In this document: piece by piece, positions 43,568 through 53,071 of the stretch
Layout of the letters: each line of letters starts with the position of its first letter
Position numbering within the stretch: position 1 is the stretch's first letter
Assembly (NCBI GenBank): GCA_030268105.1
Contig: BSDZ01000010.1
Coordinates: 21,001-85,000 of the forward strand
Reading direction: 5' to 3'
Length of the DNA stretch: 64,000 nucleotides
Source of the DNA: Volvox africanus
Lineage: Eukaryota > Chlorophyta > Chlorophyceae > Chlamydomonadales > Volvocaceae
Position numbers and translations under genes: made by a program
Notes under the pieces: generated by a model
The model's input: the letters and a program-made list of their open reading frames with translations, nothing else
Databases searched by the model: none
What the model was told of the DNA's origin: nothing

Positions 43568-44667
43568 AGATTGTTTCTTAAACTTCTGGTCGCGGAGCCA
43601 AGTCTACGTATCTAGCAGCAGCGACAGTAGAGCGACAATAGAGCTAGGCAGCAGCGACAATAGAGCTAGTAGCAGCGACAATAGAGCTTAGGCTTGTACG
43701 TCGTACGAGTCATGGTGTCACGCTAGTGAATTCTGACTTGACTGAGCTACTTCTTCGTAGCTCATAATCGCAAGCATGCAAAGATGAACATATTGAAATC
43801 ACGTAATCAACTTCCATTCACTGCCTCGCAGCGTTTTATCGCGCTCCCCCTTGGCATTTTCTCGTGCGCGCACGCGCGCAACGACACCGCGGAACTTTGC
43901 GCACCCCTAAAGAATGCAAGGGAGCTCCTTCTTTGGCGGACGTGGTGCGAAAGGGCGAAGCGGATGCGTCCATTGCGGTATGTCGTGCATTTTTCCGCGT
44001 CCATTGCCGTATGTCGTGCATGTGTTCATCGTCCATTTGTCCATTCCCGAATCCCGCGGATGGACTGGGTCATTTTCGCCATTCAGAATCGAGTTAGCCG
44101 CGGGCTGGCAGGCGAGAGCGGACGAGGCCAGCCACAGCAACACGCGCCCCTCCCTTCACCACTTGGCCGCCGATTATTCCCGTTAGCTCCTGACTGCCTC
44201 AGATCCGCAACATCCTCGCTGGAGAAGCCCTGGGCGACGCAGCGACTCCCTGAAAGCAGGACACCTACCTGCAGTGCCATCTGCCAGGGGTGCAATGGCC
44301 GCCCTGAGGCAGGCGGCCCCATCGCTGAGCATGAACAGCACAGCCCAGCAGGCTTAGTGGGCCCACATGTGGCACTGCATTGGCAGGGCACCAACCCCTC
44401 CCCCCCCCAGGGTTTGTGAGTGCTTAGCCTACAGTCATTTGCAGGCTAAATACGGGAGCGACCTTGGATTTCAGGGGCATGTACCATCGTGGCTGAGGTC
44501 TCTCCCCCTGTCAATACAGTTTTCTGCACTTAGGTGTGTGCAGCATCTGAGGAAAGTTGATAGCATCCTTGGCCAATGCCTCTTTCAAGACGTTTTATTG
44601 TTCATGTTCCCCCCGGATCTTAGGGACACCCCCACACTTGTGTGGAACTTGTAACCTTTTTTCCTTG

Positions 44668-44968
44668 TGTGTGTGTATGTGTGTGTGTGTAACCTTTTCC
44701 TCACGGACCTGTGAGAGGTTGGAACCCATATCTAGGTTTGGGTGCACTAACATGAATCACCTGAGGCTTCAGAATGCGGTGTTACAGTGGGAGTCTGCTG
44801 GTCCAATGACCAGAGACTACGTCTCACTAGCACAAACCACCGGGTCTCAACCACAGGCCACCTCATCCAGACAACCGGCACACAACACCGGGGATGCACC
44901 CAGGAATCGAACCCAGGACGACCTTCAGCAAGGTGTTATAGCGTACACCAGGCCACACCAGGCTTCAG
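44668..44968 (-). mobile_element. Probable tRNA-derived SINE (unit 3)
   Basis: The B box is at 44903-44913 on the minus strand. The TG/CA tail next to it is longer than in units 1-2, as expected for a slipping simple repeat. Confidence 0.4.
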
Positions 44969-45853
44969 GCAACCATTCATGAGGCCCTCTCCCTGGGACC
45001 GACTATAAGTCGGCCCAGCCTGCTATAGCAACCACCAAAGCAGCTACTGTGGGTGAAACTGCCCGTAATGCACTGCTGGCATATCAGCTGTGCACCAGCG
45101 GGGAATACCCTGGGCAGCAGAAACACAGCCTATTCAGCTCAAGTATGCTCAGGGCCTACACCCGCAACAGGGTAAGATTTTGAACTGGAAACCTCTCAAT
45201 GACGGAGTCGTATTGCAAGGAGCGGACCAATCCATCGGTCTATTGTCATGGGGGGCCGGCACCTGTAACTTGGTATGGAAATGAATGGATGGCTTGTTTA
45301 TAGGGAGACGTGACTTTCAGCCAGACTGTGTAGCAGGCTTGCTACAGTGGCAAGCTTGCTAAGTGGGTTATGGGTGGTTGTGCGTGGTACTATTGTACAT
45401 GAGTACGTCCCTGCATGCCTGAAGCAGTTAAGTGATGGAGTGGATTGCTGGGCGTGCGTGCACGCATGGTATACATGTGTGCACTGGATGTGTGGGCCGT
45501 GCATGCTCTGGGTTAATGTTTTGACAACAGACCCATCACCAGTCTTCAACGGGTGATATCTATTGGCAATACACATGCCCCTGATTGTAAGGTCTATGGC
45601 TTTGGCAGCGTGCACGTCACATGATTAGAGTACGAGATTTACAATGAGGCTCAACCTCATGGGCCTGCTTCCTGCAAGCCAGCAACCACACCGTCGGGGA
45701 GGGGTCAGTCCCATAGGACCCAGCTACCGGGCACTGCTGTGACAACTCTAGTTACTCATGCTACATCTGGATACATCCCTCTGCATTCACACAAAAAGGT
45801 AATCCTCTCCAACCGACGCCCTCTTCTGATCCCGTCCATTGACACAAACAATT

Positions 45854-46250
45854 CTAGCCGCTCTCAGAGAGCCAACTCAGCCACAATTTGAGCCCGGTCA
45901 ACCAACTTCTGAACGTCCCCTTCAATGCGGTGCTTTTAGGGGTGCTGATGTCCGTGCATTCCCAAGCGTGATGCAGTTGATCACCATGCATCATGCTCGT
46001 ACCACAGGGGCATTTCGTGGTGTTCGGCCCTCCTGCCTGTGAGCAATGCATCACGAATCCCCAAAGCCTCCCCGACAAAGACTTCATGCTTCATCCTCAA
46101 TGCCTCATGTACCAGCTGCATTTGCAGCCAAGCCACAATTATAGTTGAGAGCTTGGTGAGCGGGAAGGTAATGGCGCTCATACACCAGCCAAGACACCAA
46201 ACGATTTTAGCCCAGGACTCCTCCACAGGAGGACATATTGCCACACGAGT
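45854..46250 (-). pseudogene. Possible decayed mobile-element coding fragment
   Basis: Two overlapping minus-strand frames read like a protein with a frameshift: a hydrophobic stretch (PLTKLSTIIVAWLQM), then VGEALGIRDALL, and in the other frame a cluster CPCG ... HHAWEC. That Cys/His spacing resembles the C-terminal tail of some non-LTR retrotransposon reverse transcriptases. No RT core motif is visible, so the identity is weak. Confidence 0.2.
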
Positions 46251-46311
46251 AGCTTGTTCTTTAGGCTTTAAAAAACATCTTTCAGTGGCTTTCATTGCTT
46301 TGCTGACGTGA

Positions 46312-46545
46312 CCGTCTTTCGTGGCTTTCGTGGCTTTCGCCGTACCTTGGTTGTTTTCCGGCCGGGGGGGCCACCAAAGCTGGCTTTCGTGGCTTTCGTG
46401 GCTTTCGTGGCTTTCGCCGTACCTTGGTTGTTTTCCGGCCGGGGGTGCCACCAAAGCTGGCTTTCGTGGCTTTCATGGCTTTCGTGGCTTTCGCCGTACC
46501 TTGGTTGTTTTCCGGCCGGTGGGGGGCCACCAAAGCAAACCCACC
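46312..46545 (+). repeat. Minisatellite, ~75-bp higher-order unit of GGCTTTCGT repeats
   Basis: Three units each contain two to four copies of GGCTTTCGT, then CGCCGTACCTTGG, TTGTTTTCCGGCC and a G-run with CCACCAAAGC. The inverted copy is at 46771-46885. Confidence 0.85.
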
Positions 46546-46770
46546 AAAGCCCCGCCCCCTTCCCCCCCTCCCCCAAACGGGCTTCTTGCCGCCGCCCCCG
46601 CTGCTGCCCCCGCCACCAAAGCAAAGTCCTTCGCTGCTTCAACCACTGACCCCGGCCCCACCCAGTAACAGCGGACTGCTTCCCTTTCCTTCCCCTGCCC
46701 CTAACCCCGTCCCCCCGCCGCTCCTTCTCTGCCCGCCCCCCCGCCCAACCACTGCGCACAAAAGTATCTG

Positions 46771-46885
46771 GGCCGGAAAACAACCAAGGTACGGCGAAAG
46801 CCACGAAAGCCACGAAAGCCAGCTTTGGCGGCCCCCCCGGCCGGAAAACAACCAAGGTACGGCGAAAGCCACGAAAGCCACGATA
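46771..46885 (-). repeat. Inverted copies of the GGCTTTCGT minisatellite
   Basis: Two units in reverse orientation (GGCCGGAAAACAACC, AAGGTACGGCGAAAGCC, ACGAAAGCC) face the array at 46312-46545 across about 225 bp, so the pair can form a large hairpin. Confidence 0.85.
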
Positions 46886-47431
46886 GCCGAGGGATATCGA
46901 AAGCTTGAAGCTGCTTTCACAAGACAGCTTTTGCTTCTTCAAGCCGTGTGTCTTGCGAAAGACAGACCCGTGTCTTGCAGGCGGCGTTAAAAGCCCAAAG
47001 CCACAAGCCTGAAGCTCCACTAGGCTTTCAAAAGCTGGGATGCTGCTTTCACAAGACAGCTTTTGCTTTAGACGGCCATGTCTTTGTGAAAGTCAGGCTC
47101 GTATCTTTCAGAGGGCTTTCATGTGTCTTTCGGTGACTTGCAAAGCAATTTTGACACTGGGGGCCATATGTGCACAGGAGGGGCTATTGCCTCACCATTA
47201 GGCCCATTAATAATGCCATTGGCTGCTTCGAGCCAGCCCTATGCAAGCCTACGTAGAGGTTCACTTATGCATCTAGCCACGTCAGGACCCTTGTGTAGGG
47301 ATTCAGGTGCGTGCCTGATACCTATCTGTTAAAGACACAGGTTAAGCAATGCTCTATGTAGACCCGGGTGTGATGACCATGTGCAATTGGATGAACCCTA
47401 TCCGTCGGTTGATTTACCATGATTATATAAA

Positions 47432-47854
47432 TGTTGTATATGGTACCCACGAAGGGTGGTATCAAAAGATACCGGTTGTTGTGCCAGAGCCCGATTAAGT
47501 AGAGCCGCCGACTAGGTTGTACTTGAGAGACCATAAGGCCTCGAACCGGGCGTGACCTTCAGAAGTCACCACTACAACCGGAGATTCAGTGAACCAGGAA
47601 CCAGATGTTCCACCATTTACCATTCAGGCGGTAAATGGCCCATTCCATACAGGTTATGGAGTAACCGACAGGTTCTGATGTTTCAGGAAGTCGGTTAGTA
47701 TTGGTCATCGACAGCCGAGACCAAATCCACAAATCGAATGCCAGATGGAAACATGAAACAGTTAATATGATAATTAAATATATTATATTATAAAATAATA
47801 AACAGATAATTATTATATCTTAATGAATTACCGAAATGCATTAAGGATACAACA
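47432..47854 (-). repeat. Solo LTR with flanking target duplication
   Basis: A single 423-bp LTR is flanked directly by ataaa (47427-47431 and 47855-47859), with no internal sequence. Its left part has ggttTgtact-type sequence (aggTtgtac), as in outer 3' LTRs, and its right part has ggtcAtcgac and cAgata, as in the 5' LTR at 22472. That mosaic is the expected product of recombination between the two LTRs of an outer element. Confidence 0.95.
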
Positions 47855-49033
47855 ATAAACCCCCTGCAAAGCCTATCCCAACCGTCTCAAAACATGGCAG
47901 GCTGACCAAATCTCTAAAGTTACCCTCCAGGCCTCCCCTACCATCACTCGCTAATAGGGCTGGGTTGCCCCAGAGAGGGGCATTGAAGACCCAGGAGCCT
48001 GGGTCTACCTGCATTTAGTCCACATTAATTGACAGGGACAGGTTGTCAAAGGCACTCAACATATGCTCCAAGGTTGGACCTTCTTGCTGGCACGCACAAT
48101 CTACTTGCCACGGCCCTGCTGATTCCCCCCTATTCACGGAGGTACAGAGCTTATATATTAGCTTATAGACTCGGTTTGGGTAGGCCCGGCTGTCACGGTC
48201 GTGTAAACAAGTTATAACGCACGCCCGTCATAAGCCCCACAAAGGAAATGGGCTCTGCTCACGCGTCACGCAATAACAACATATTCCATTGCTCACACCA
48301 AATCTTCCTCTTCATTTTCCCTTCGTGTTGAATTTGATGCCTGGCGCGAACCCCAAGCTATCGCGGCTATGAGCTATCGCGGCGCAGGGACAAACATGAA
48401 ACTCTGCAAAATCTCTACAGTGTTTTGTTTACAATTGAGAAGGAAAAAGTGCATTTGAGAAGGAAAAGATACAAGAGATACAACCCGGTGCCACGGTGGG
48501 AAAATGGTGAATATCACGTGTGAAATGTGAAATACACTCCGCCAGTATTAGTATAGTCCTGGATGTATTTACAATTATTATATAATGTATATGATTACAA
48601 TACGCCGGAAACTGATGTAAGAAATAAATATAGGCCTTATACCGTATTGTAATACGGTAGCAGCCCTGCCGTACAGTGTGTCGTCAGCCGCGGCGCCGCT
48701 GCCTTTGGCCTTGCTCTCCTCGCCCTCACCCTCGCCAACCTAACATTCAACGGAGGGCGCGATCAGGGCCAAGTAAGAACGCCCCCTCGACCACAAACCT
48801 AGCAGCACGCCCGCCCGCGGATCTACCGCCCTCCAGCCGTCCTCGCCTTCAGCTATGCTGGACCAGTCCATGCATCAGAACACGCAGCTCGGTCGGTCAG
48901 CGGCGCCACCAACACACGTCAAAACACACACGCGCTTCCCCTTCCCCCCTCCCCTTTTTTGTAGGTGGGAAAGCGCGAGAAACCGTGAAAGACTAACCGA
49001 ACCAAAGTCTTCCAGTCGGCCCCCTTCCCTCGC

Positions 49034-49123
49034 CTCCTCCCACACCACGCCACACTTGGGGCCATTGACGTAGTGCACCTCGTCGAACACCAACACCTCC
49101 ACATCCCGGATGATGTCGGCTCC
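49034..49123 (-). pseudogene. SKI2-like helicase exon relic (unit 4)
   Basis: This is the fourth copy of the 30-codon DEVH-box exon relic, unchanged at the motif. Confidence 0.7.
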
Positions 49124-49380
49124 CTACCAGGCGGGGGAAGGAACGACGGGAAAGGGGCCATGGGAGGAAGGGAGGGAGGTCCAGGGAGGGAGGGAGGGGT
49201 AGTAGGATGTGTAGACTTGGGTAGTGAGACAGGAAGGCGGGATGGTGGTGGTGATGAGTGGATTGTGAAGAGTGAAGTGGGAAGGGGAGGGGTTGAGCAT
49301 GCGGACGCGCCAGGGAGGGCCAACTAGGAGGCAGAGCGCAGGTGGGTGGGCCGAGGGGCTGCAGCCCCCAAACCGCACCT

Positions 49381-50205
49381 TTACTCATCACCACCCATCT
49401 GAAAGCCATCAGGGAAGGCCGCCTTAATGTCTTCATACTTCAGGACCACGGAGCACTCCCACTGCGCCAGATCCTGCAGGGCCGGCGTAATAATGGATGC
49501 GACCTCCGCCACCTCCGCGTCCAGTTCGTCCACGTCGCGGAAGTGCACCTCCTTGGTGCGGACGGTCACCATCTTGTCCGCGCGGCTGATGAACTGAGCG
49601 GCCGTCACGCCCAGCGCGGCTGCGGCGTCTTTAACGCCCTTGTCCGACTCGCCACGCTTTGTGAAGCGTGTGCACCTGGTGACCTTGAACTCCTTCCCGT
49701 CCGCAATGAGCAAAATTTGAGTCGCGGTGTTTCGCACCCGCTTCACGTTAGCCTTGGCGTGCATCTGCTCCATCTCATTTTTCAGCATCTGGTTAGCCTT
49801 GGCGTGCATCTTCTTCATCTGCTCCATCTCATTTTTCAGCATCTGGTTATCCTTTTTCAGCATCTCGATATCTGCACTCTGCGCATCAAGCTGTTTCAGC
49901 ACGACTGGTGCGCTGACGTGCACCACGATGTCCCGCACAAGCTTGCGACCGTCGGTGTCCCGGTTTTCAATTTTTTCCCCGGTAGCAAAGTAAACCGAGC
50001 TGACGGCGAACTCAGTTCCAAAGGTCCGTGTAGCTTCGTTAACGGCCCCCTGAATTGCTGGGCCCATGTTTGCTTTTCCACCTAACTGTATCGTAAGGAT
50101 AGGATATATTGAGCAGACGGACACCGACAGCATATCGGTACGTTTCAAGGAGGCCGTCCCATAGGAGCTATGCAAAACTACCGACTGCCTCGGAGATGAA
50201 AGCAA
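49381..50205 (-). CDS. Hypothetical coiled-coil protein, expanded form, 274 aa (unit 4)
   Basis: It shares the 22-residue coiled-coil expansion with unit 3. Private changes include Thr for Asn in VTVRNKEVH and Ala for Glu in DAEVEEVAS. The reading frame remains open. The sharing suggests units 3 and 4 are more closely related to each other than to units 1 and 2. Confidence 0.5.
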   Translation of the reverse strand: MLSSPRQSVVLHSSYGTASLKRTDMLSVSVCSIYPILTIQLGGKANMGPAIQGAVNEATRTFGTEFAVSSVYFATGEKIENRDTDGRKLVRDIVVHVSAPVVLKQLDAQSADIEMLKKDNQMLKNEMEQMKKMHAKANQMLKNEMEQMHAKANVKRVRNTATQILLIADGKEFKVTRCTRFTKRGESDKGVKDAAAALGVTAAQFISRADKMVTVRTKEVHFRDVDELDAEVAEVASIITPALQDLAQWECSVVLKYEDIKAAFPDGFQMGGDE

Positions 50206-50614
50206 AGATTGTTTCTTAAACTTCTGGTCGCGGAGCCAAGTCTACGTATCTAGCAGCAGCGACAGTAGAGCGACAATAGAGCTAGGCAGCAGCGACAATA
50301 GAGCTAGTAGCAGCGACAATAGAGCTTAGGCTTGTACGTCGTACGAGTCATGGTGTCACGCTAGTGAATTCTGACTTGACTGAGCTACTTCTTCGTAGCT
50401 CATAATCGCAAGCATGCAAAGATGAACATATTGAAATCACGTAATCAACTTCCATTCACTGCCTCGCAGCGTTTTATCGCGCTCCCCCTTGGCATTTTCT
50501 CGCGCGCGCACACGCGCAACGACACCGCGGAACTTTGCGCACCCCTAAAGAATGCAAGGGAGCTCCTTCTTTGGCGGACGTGGTGCGAAAGGGCGAAGCG
50601 GATGCGTCCATTGC

Positions 50615-51765
50615 CGATTTGCACCGGCTATTCGGATAAAAGTTTGGAAAGGCCGCGGATCAGCCATGACGAACTGGACATCTTAGCTTCGTCCCCATGG
50701 GCGACGCTGGCCTGCGTAACTAACCTATGAATCCTAAGTATTACGACCTATCCTTTTGATTTAGCCTATGTATACCCTTATTGCATATTATTAATATCCG
50801 GCACCGAACTGCGATTCTGTGATTTTCCACGCCCCACCAGGTTCACTTAACAGATCTTTGTCATTATGTTACGATTTGCGGTTTCAGCATATACGATCTG
50901 GCCTTGTTGTTCTGACAGGAGTCCAGTCTCCCCTGAATATTCTCAGAACTTAGCAGCATGTGTTTTTATCCGTACGTATGCGTGCCGTCAGCAAAGCAAC
51001 AACTGGGGATGATCTAGCGGCGACGCCCTTGGAGTTGCCGGCGCAACGGCAGCAGTTGGAAGTGATCTCTGTGCAGCTTTGCGTATATGAACATCAGCTG
51101 GAGGCAGTGCTGCATTAGCTTGACGCGGTGCCCTGCAGAAGGGGAGCTGGAGGGGGGTAGGGTGGGAACAGCAGGAGCATTCTCGCCCTGTACCAGGGGC
51201 GACTATGTGGGGTGGCTAGGTGCAGCACGAGCGTAACGAAGGTCGTTACGCGATATTGCTTTTTAGATTGGATGTAAATATTTATCTTGAAAATCATTTG
51301 ACTATTTTTTAAAGAAAACTCCGAGCACCAAAAATACTAACGTTTGTTTCATGATGATTGTGAGGAGGAGGAGGATGACGACGAATTGAAGATCGGCTAT
51401 TCGGCGAAGTGCGAATAGCCCTTACAGATGGTTGTGTTGGTTTTCTGCTGTACGTCACCTAGTACAGTCAGCCTGTGCCCAACAGCCCAAGCGAATTAGA
51501 ATTAGCAAAACATAATATCTTTCTCAAATCATATTATTGCGTTATTTTTGTTGAAGAGAGGGCCTATATCTGTCTGTTCCATAGTCGTGCGACATAAGCA
51601 GTGGATGCATATTTATCTGGAAGCGAGACAGGATAATTCTTGACAGGGGGCCAGATAAAATGTGAAATGCTTACATATGCAAACTTGGCAATCTTAGTAT
51701 TTCAACATTTTACCGCATTTCCTGTCCTGTTTCCTAACATTCGTTTCAGAGCGTCGATTTAATCC
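50615..51765. other. Single-copy flank, no gene recognised
   Basis: The sequence is AT-richer than its surroundings. I see no supported coding region. It contains GGCTATTCG at 50626-50634 and an inverted repeat at 51395-51420. Confidence 0.6.
51395..51420. repeat. 9-bp perfect inverted repeat
   Basis: The arms GGCTATTCG (51395-51403) and CGAATAGCC (51412-51420) enclose an 8-base loop. The left arm also occurs at 50626-50634. It could be a hairpin or a transposon terminal repeat; no promoter or gene is tied to it. Confidence 0.5.
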
Positions 51766-52146
51766 TTAATTCTTCTTGGCAGTGTGAAACGGAGCTTTGA
51801 TATCTCCATAGATGCCACCTACGCCGGTTGGCGCGCTGAAGACGAACCGTGTGGGCGTTATACCCCGCTTGCCGTCAGCACCACAAAGGACTATGCCCCA
51901 CAGCAGATCTTCCCTGACAGCAGTTTTGGAATCTTTCTGTTCAACGTCAAGCCTTGCTAGCACAAGCCACTTAGTTGGAAGCGGCTTGCCTAGGCGAGCT
52001 TGCACATTCTCCGCGCCAGCAGCTGCAAACGACATTAAAATACAGAGATCTCTCAATTCTGCTGCATTTTTCAGTCGCAGCACGTTTAGCACGGTTGCTG
52101 CCATTATGGGGACCCACGTACGAATGGGTGTCGATGGCATCGTCAA
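51766..52146 (-). CDS. Hypothetical protein or exon, up to 126 aa
   Basis: An open minus-strand frame ends HTAKKN and TAA at 51766. From an internal ATG (MAATVLNVL, near 52101) it gives 111 residues with a globular composition: an amphipathic start (LNVLRLKNAAELRD), a central PTKWLVLARLDVEQK and a glycine-containing end (SAPTGVGGIYGD). No family is recognised. It may be one exon of a larger gene. The opposite strand is also open here as part of a long low-complexity frame, so strand assignment is tentative, favoured by the more protein-like composition. Confidence 0.35.
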   Translation of the reverse strand: MTMPSTPIRTWVPIMAATVLNVLRLKNAAELRDLCILMSFAAAGAENVQARLGKPLPTKWLVLARLDVEQKDSKTAVREDLLWGIVLCGADGKRGITPTRFVFSAPTGVGGIYGDIKAPFHTAKKN

Positions 52147-53071
52147 CGCGGCTCCGGGGTGCAGGCAGTCACCCTCCGCTTCCCCCTGGAGCTATAATAC
52201 CACCACTACTTCCTATCGTTACATAATCAGCAACGAAGCGGTCCACGACAGCTACCGCCGTGGCGCCAGCCGGCGTGGCTGGTGCGGGTTAAGCTCCTAT
52301 GGCTGGGGCGCTGGGTCCCCTTCCCCACCCGGTCCGCCAGATGTATTGTGCGCCAGTCAGCGGGCGCCTGCGTTGATGTGGGTATCCACATCATCATCCG
52401 CTTCAAGCCCCGCCGTTACCGCCACTGCCACAACAACGATGGTTCACATAGACACTGCAGCACGGAGGTCGAACACGGCGCAAACGGCAATGTTGAACCG
52501 TACCGGTGTTTCAACACTCGGTGCCAGTAAGGATAAGGATAAGGATGAGGACGAGGATGAGGATGGGGTCAACTGGGCCCCAAGTGATAGAGGCGGAGAC
52601 GGCAGCGACGCTGACCGAATTAGAAGCAGTCGCAGCAACAGTGAGAGCAATGGCACTGCTGTCAGTCCTGTGCACAGTCATGGCAGCACCGATAGCACCG
52701 ACAGCAGCAGTACTTCTTCGGTCAAAAGGACGATCAGCAGCAGGGTGGCCTCACGGTGGCCGCCGGCTCCGTCCGCAGCGGCTGTAGCTGACCAGCCAGA
52801 AGAAACGGAAGTGGGAGCGGGAGTGGGGCAACCCGCTGCTGCGGTCCCCCAGACAAGGAGTGCAGCCTCCTTCAGGTCACACGGGGTCTTGGAGGCTCAA
52901 GAATGTCACAATCACCACCTCCACCACCAACTCGACGTTGACCGCCTCCACCAGCACCAGCACCAGGACCGCCAGCTGGGCCACGGAAGTCTGCAGCTGC
53001 CTCCGCCGCACAGCGCTGTACAGGGTAGCTTTTGGCGGCAGGAGGGGCCGGGGGTATGCCCCGCTCCAGGG
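51812..53071 (+). other. Possible N-terminal low-complexity extension of the PPTase gene
   Basis: A plus-strand frame without stops runs for 420 codons into the first recognisable PPTase codon at 53072, in the same frame. The product would be Ser/Thr-, His/Gln- and Asp/Glu-rich, including a lysine/aspartate run encoded by a GATAAG/GATGAG repeat (52530-52566). Such tails are common in volvocine proteins. The real start codon, and whether the 5' part is coding at all, cannot be decided here. Confidence 0.3.

Larger units (their letters stand above)
45691..46882. other. 1.19-kb block present only in unit 3
   Basis: Units 1 and 2 read AACCACATATAGCCGAGG. Here AACCACA is followed by about 1.19 kb before ATAGCCGAGG resumes. 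The block contains a possible degenerate coding stretch (45854-46300, minus), a minisatellite (46312-46545), a C-rich stretch and an inverted copy of the minisatellite (46771-46885). No clear target duplication was found, so a deletion in units 1-2 is as possible as an insertion here. Confidence 0.8.
41216..47431. repeat. Spacer of unit 3 (6.2 kb, with 1.19-kb extra block)
   Basis: The same spacer sequence is longer by a 66-bp expansion in the coiled-coil ORF, a longer TG repeat near 44675 and the block at 45691-46882. The right end ataaa (47427-47431) abuts the solo LTR. Confidence 0.85.
1..50614. repeat. Tandem array of ~18.32-kb units, 2.5 copies plus truncated ends
   Basis: The same order of sequence recurs at offsets of 18,321-18,322 bp. 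The unit edges are the outer-element LTR ends at 4572, 22894 and 41215, and each is followed by ataaa. Units 1 (4573-22894) and 2 (22895-41215) are complete. Unit 0 is cut by the window edge. Unit 3 has lost its retroelement to a solo LTR, and unit 4 stops at 50614. Copies differ by scattered substitutions and a few indels (nonsense codon at 18968, 66-bp coiled-coil expansion, 1.19-kb block), so they are not one sequence printed repeatedly. An assembly contribution cannot be excluded from sequence alone. Confidence 0.93.
47855..50614. repeat. Spacer of unit 4, truncated on the right
   Basis: This follows the spacer sequence from ataaa through the coiled-coil ORF, then departs from the repeat after GTCCATTGC at 50614. 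The SINE, duplication and downstream LTR are absent. It contains the palindrome, a helicase relic (49034-49123) and the expanded coiled-coil ORF. Confidence 0.88.

Noticed and set aside
46312..46545. Regularly spaced repeats resembling a CRISPR array
   Set aside because: Repeat and spacer lengths are irregular, the spacers are themselves repeated, the genome is eukaryotic and no cas gene is present. It is a minisatellite.
1..50614. Endogenous virus of animals or crops
   Set aside because: No envelope-like gene is present. The domain order with a C-terminal chromodomain is that of a Ty3/gypsy chromovirus retrotransposon.
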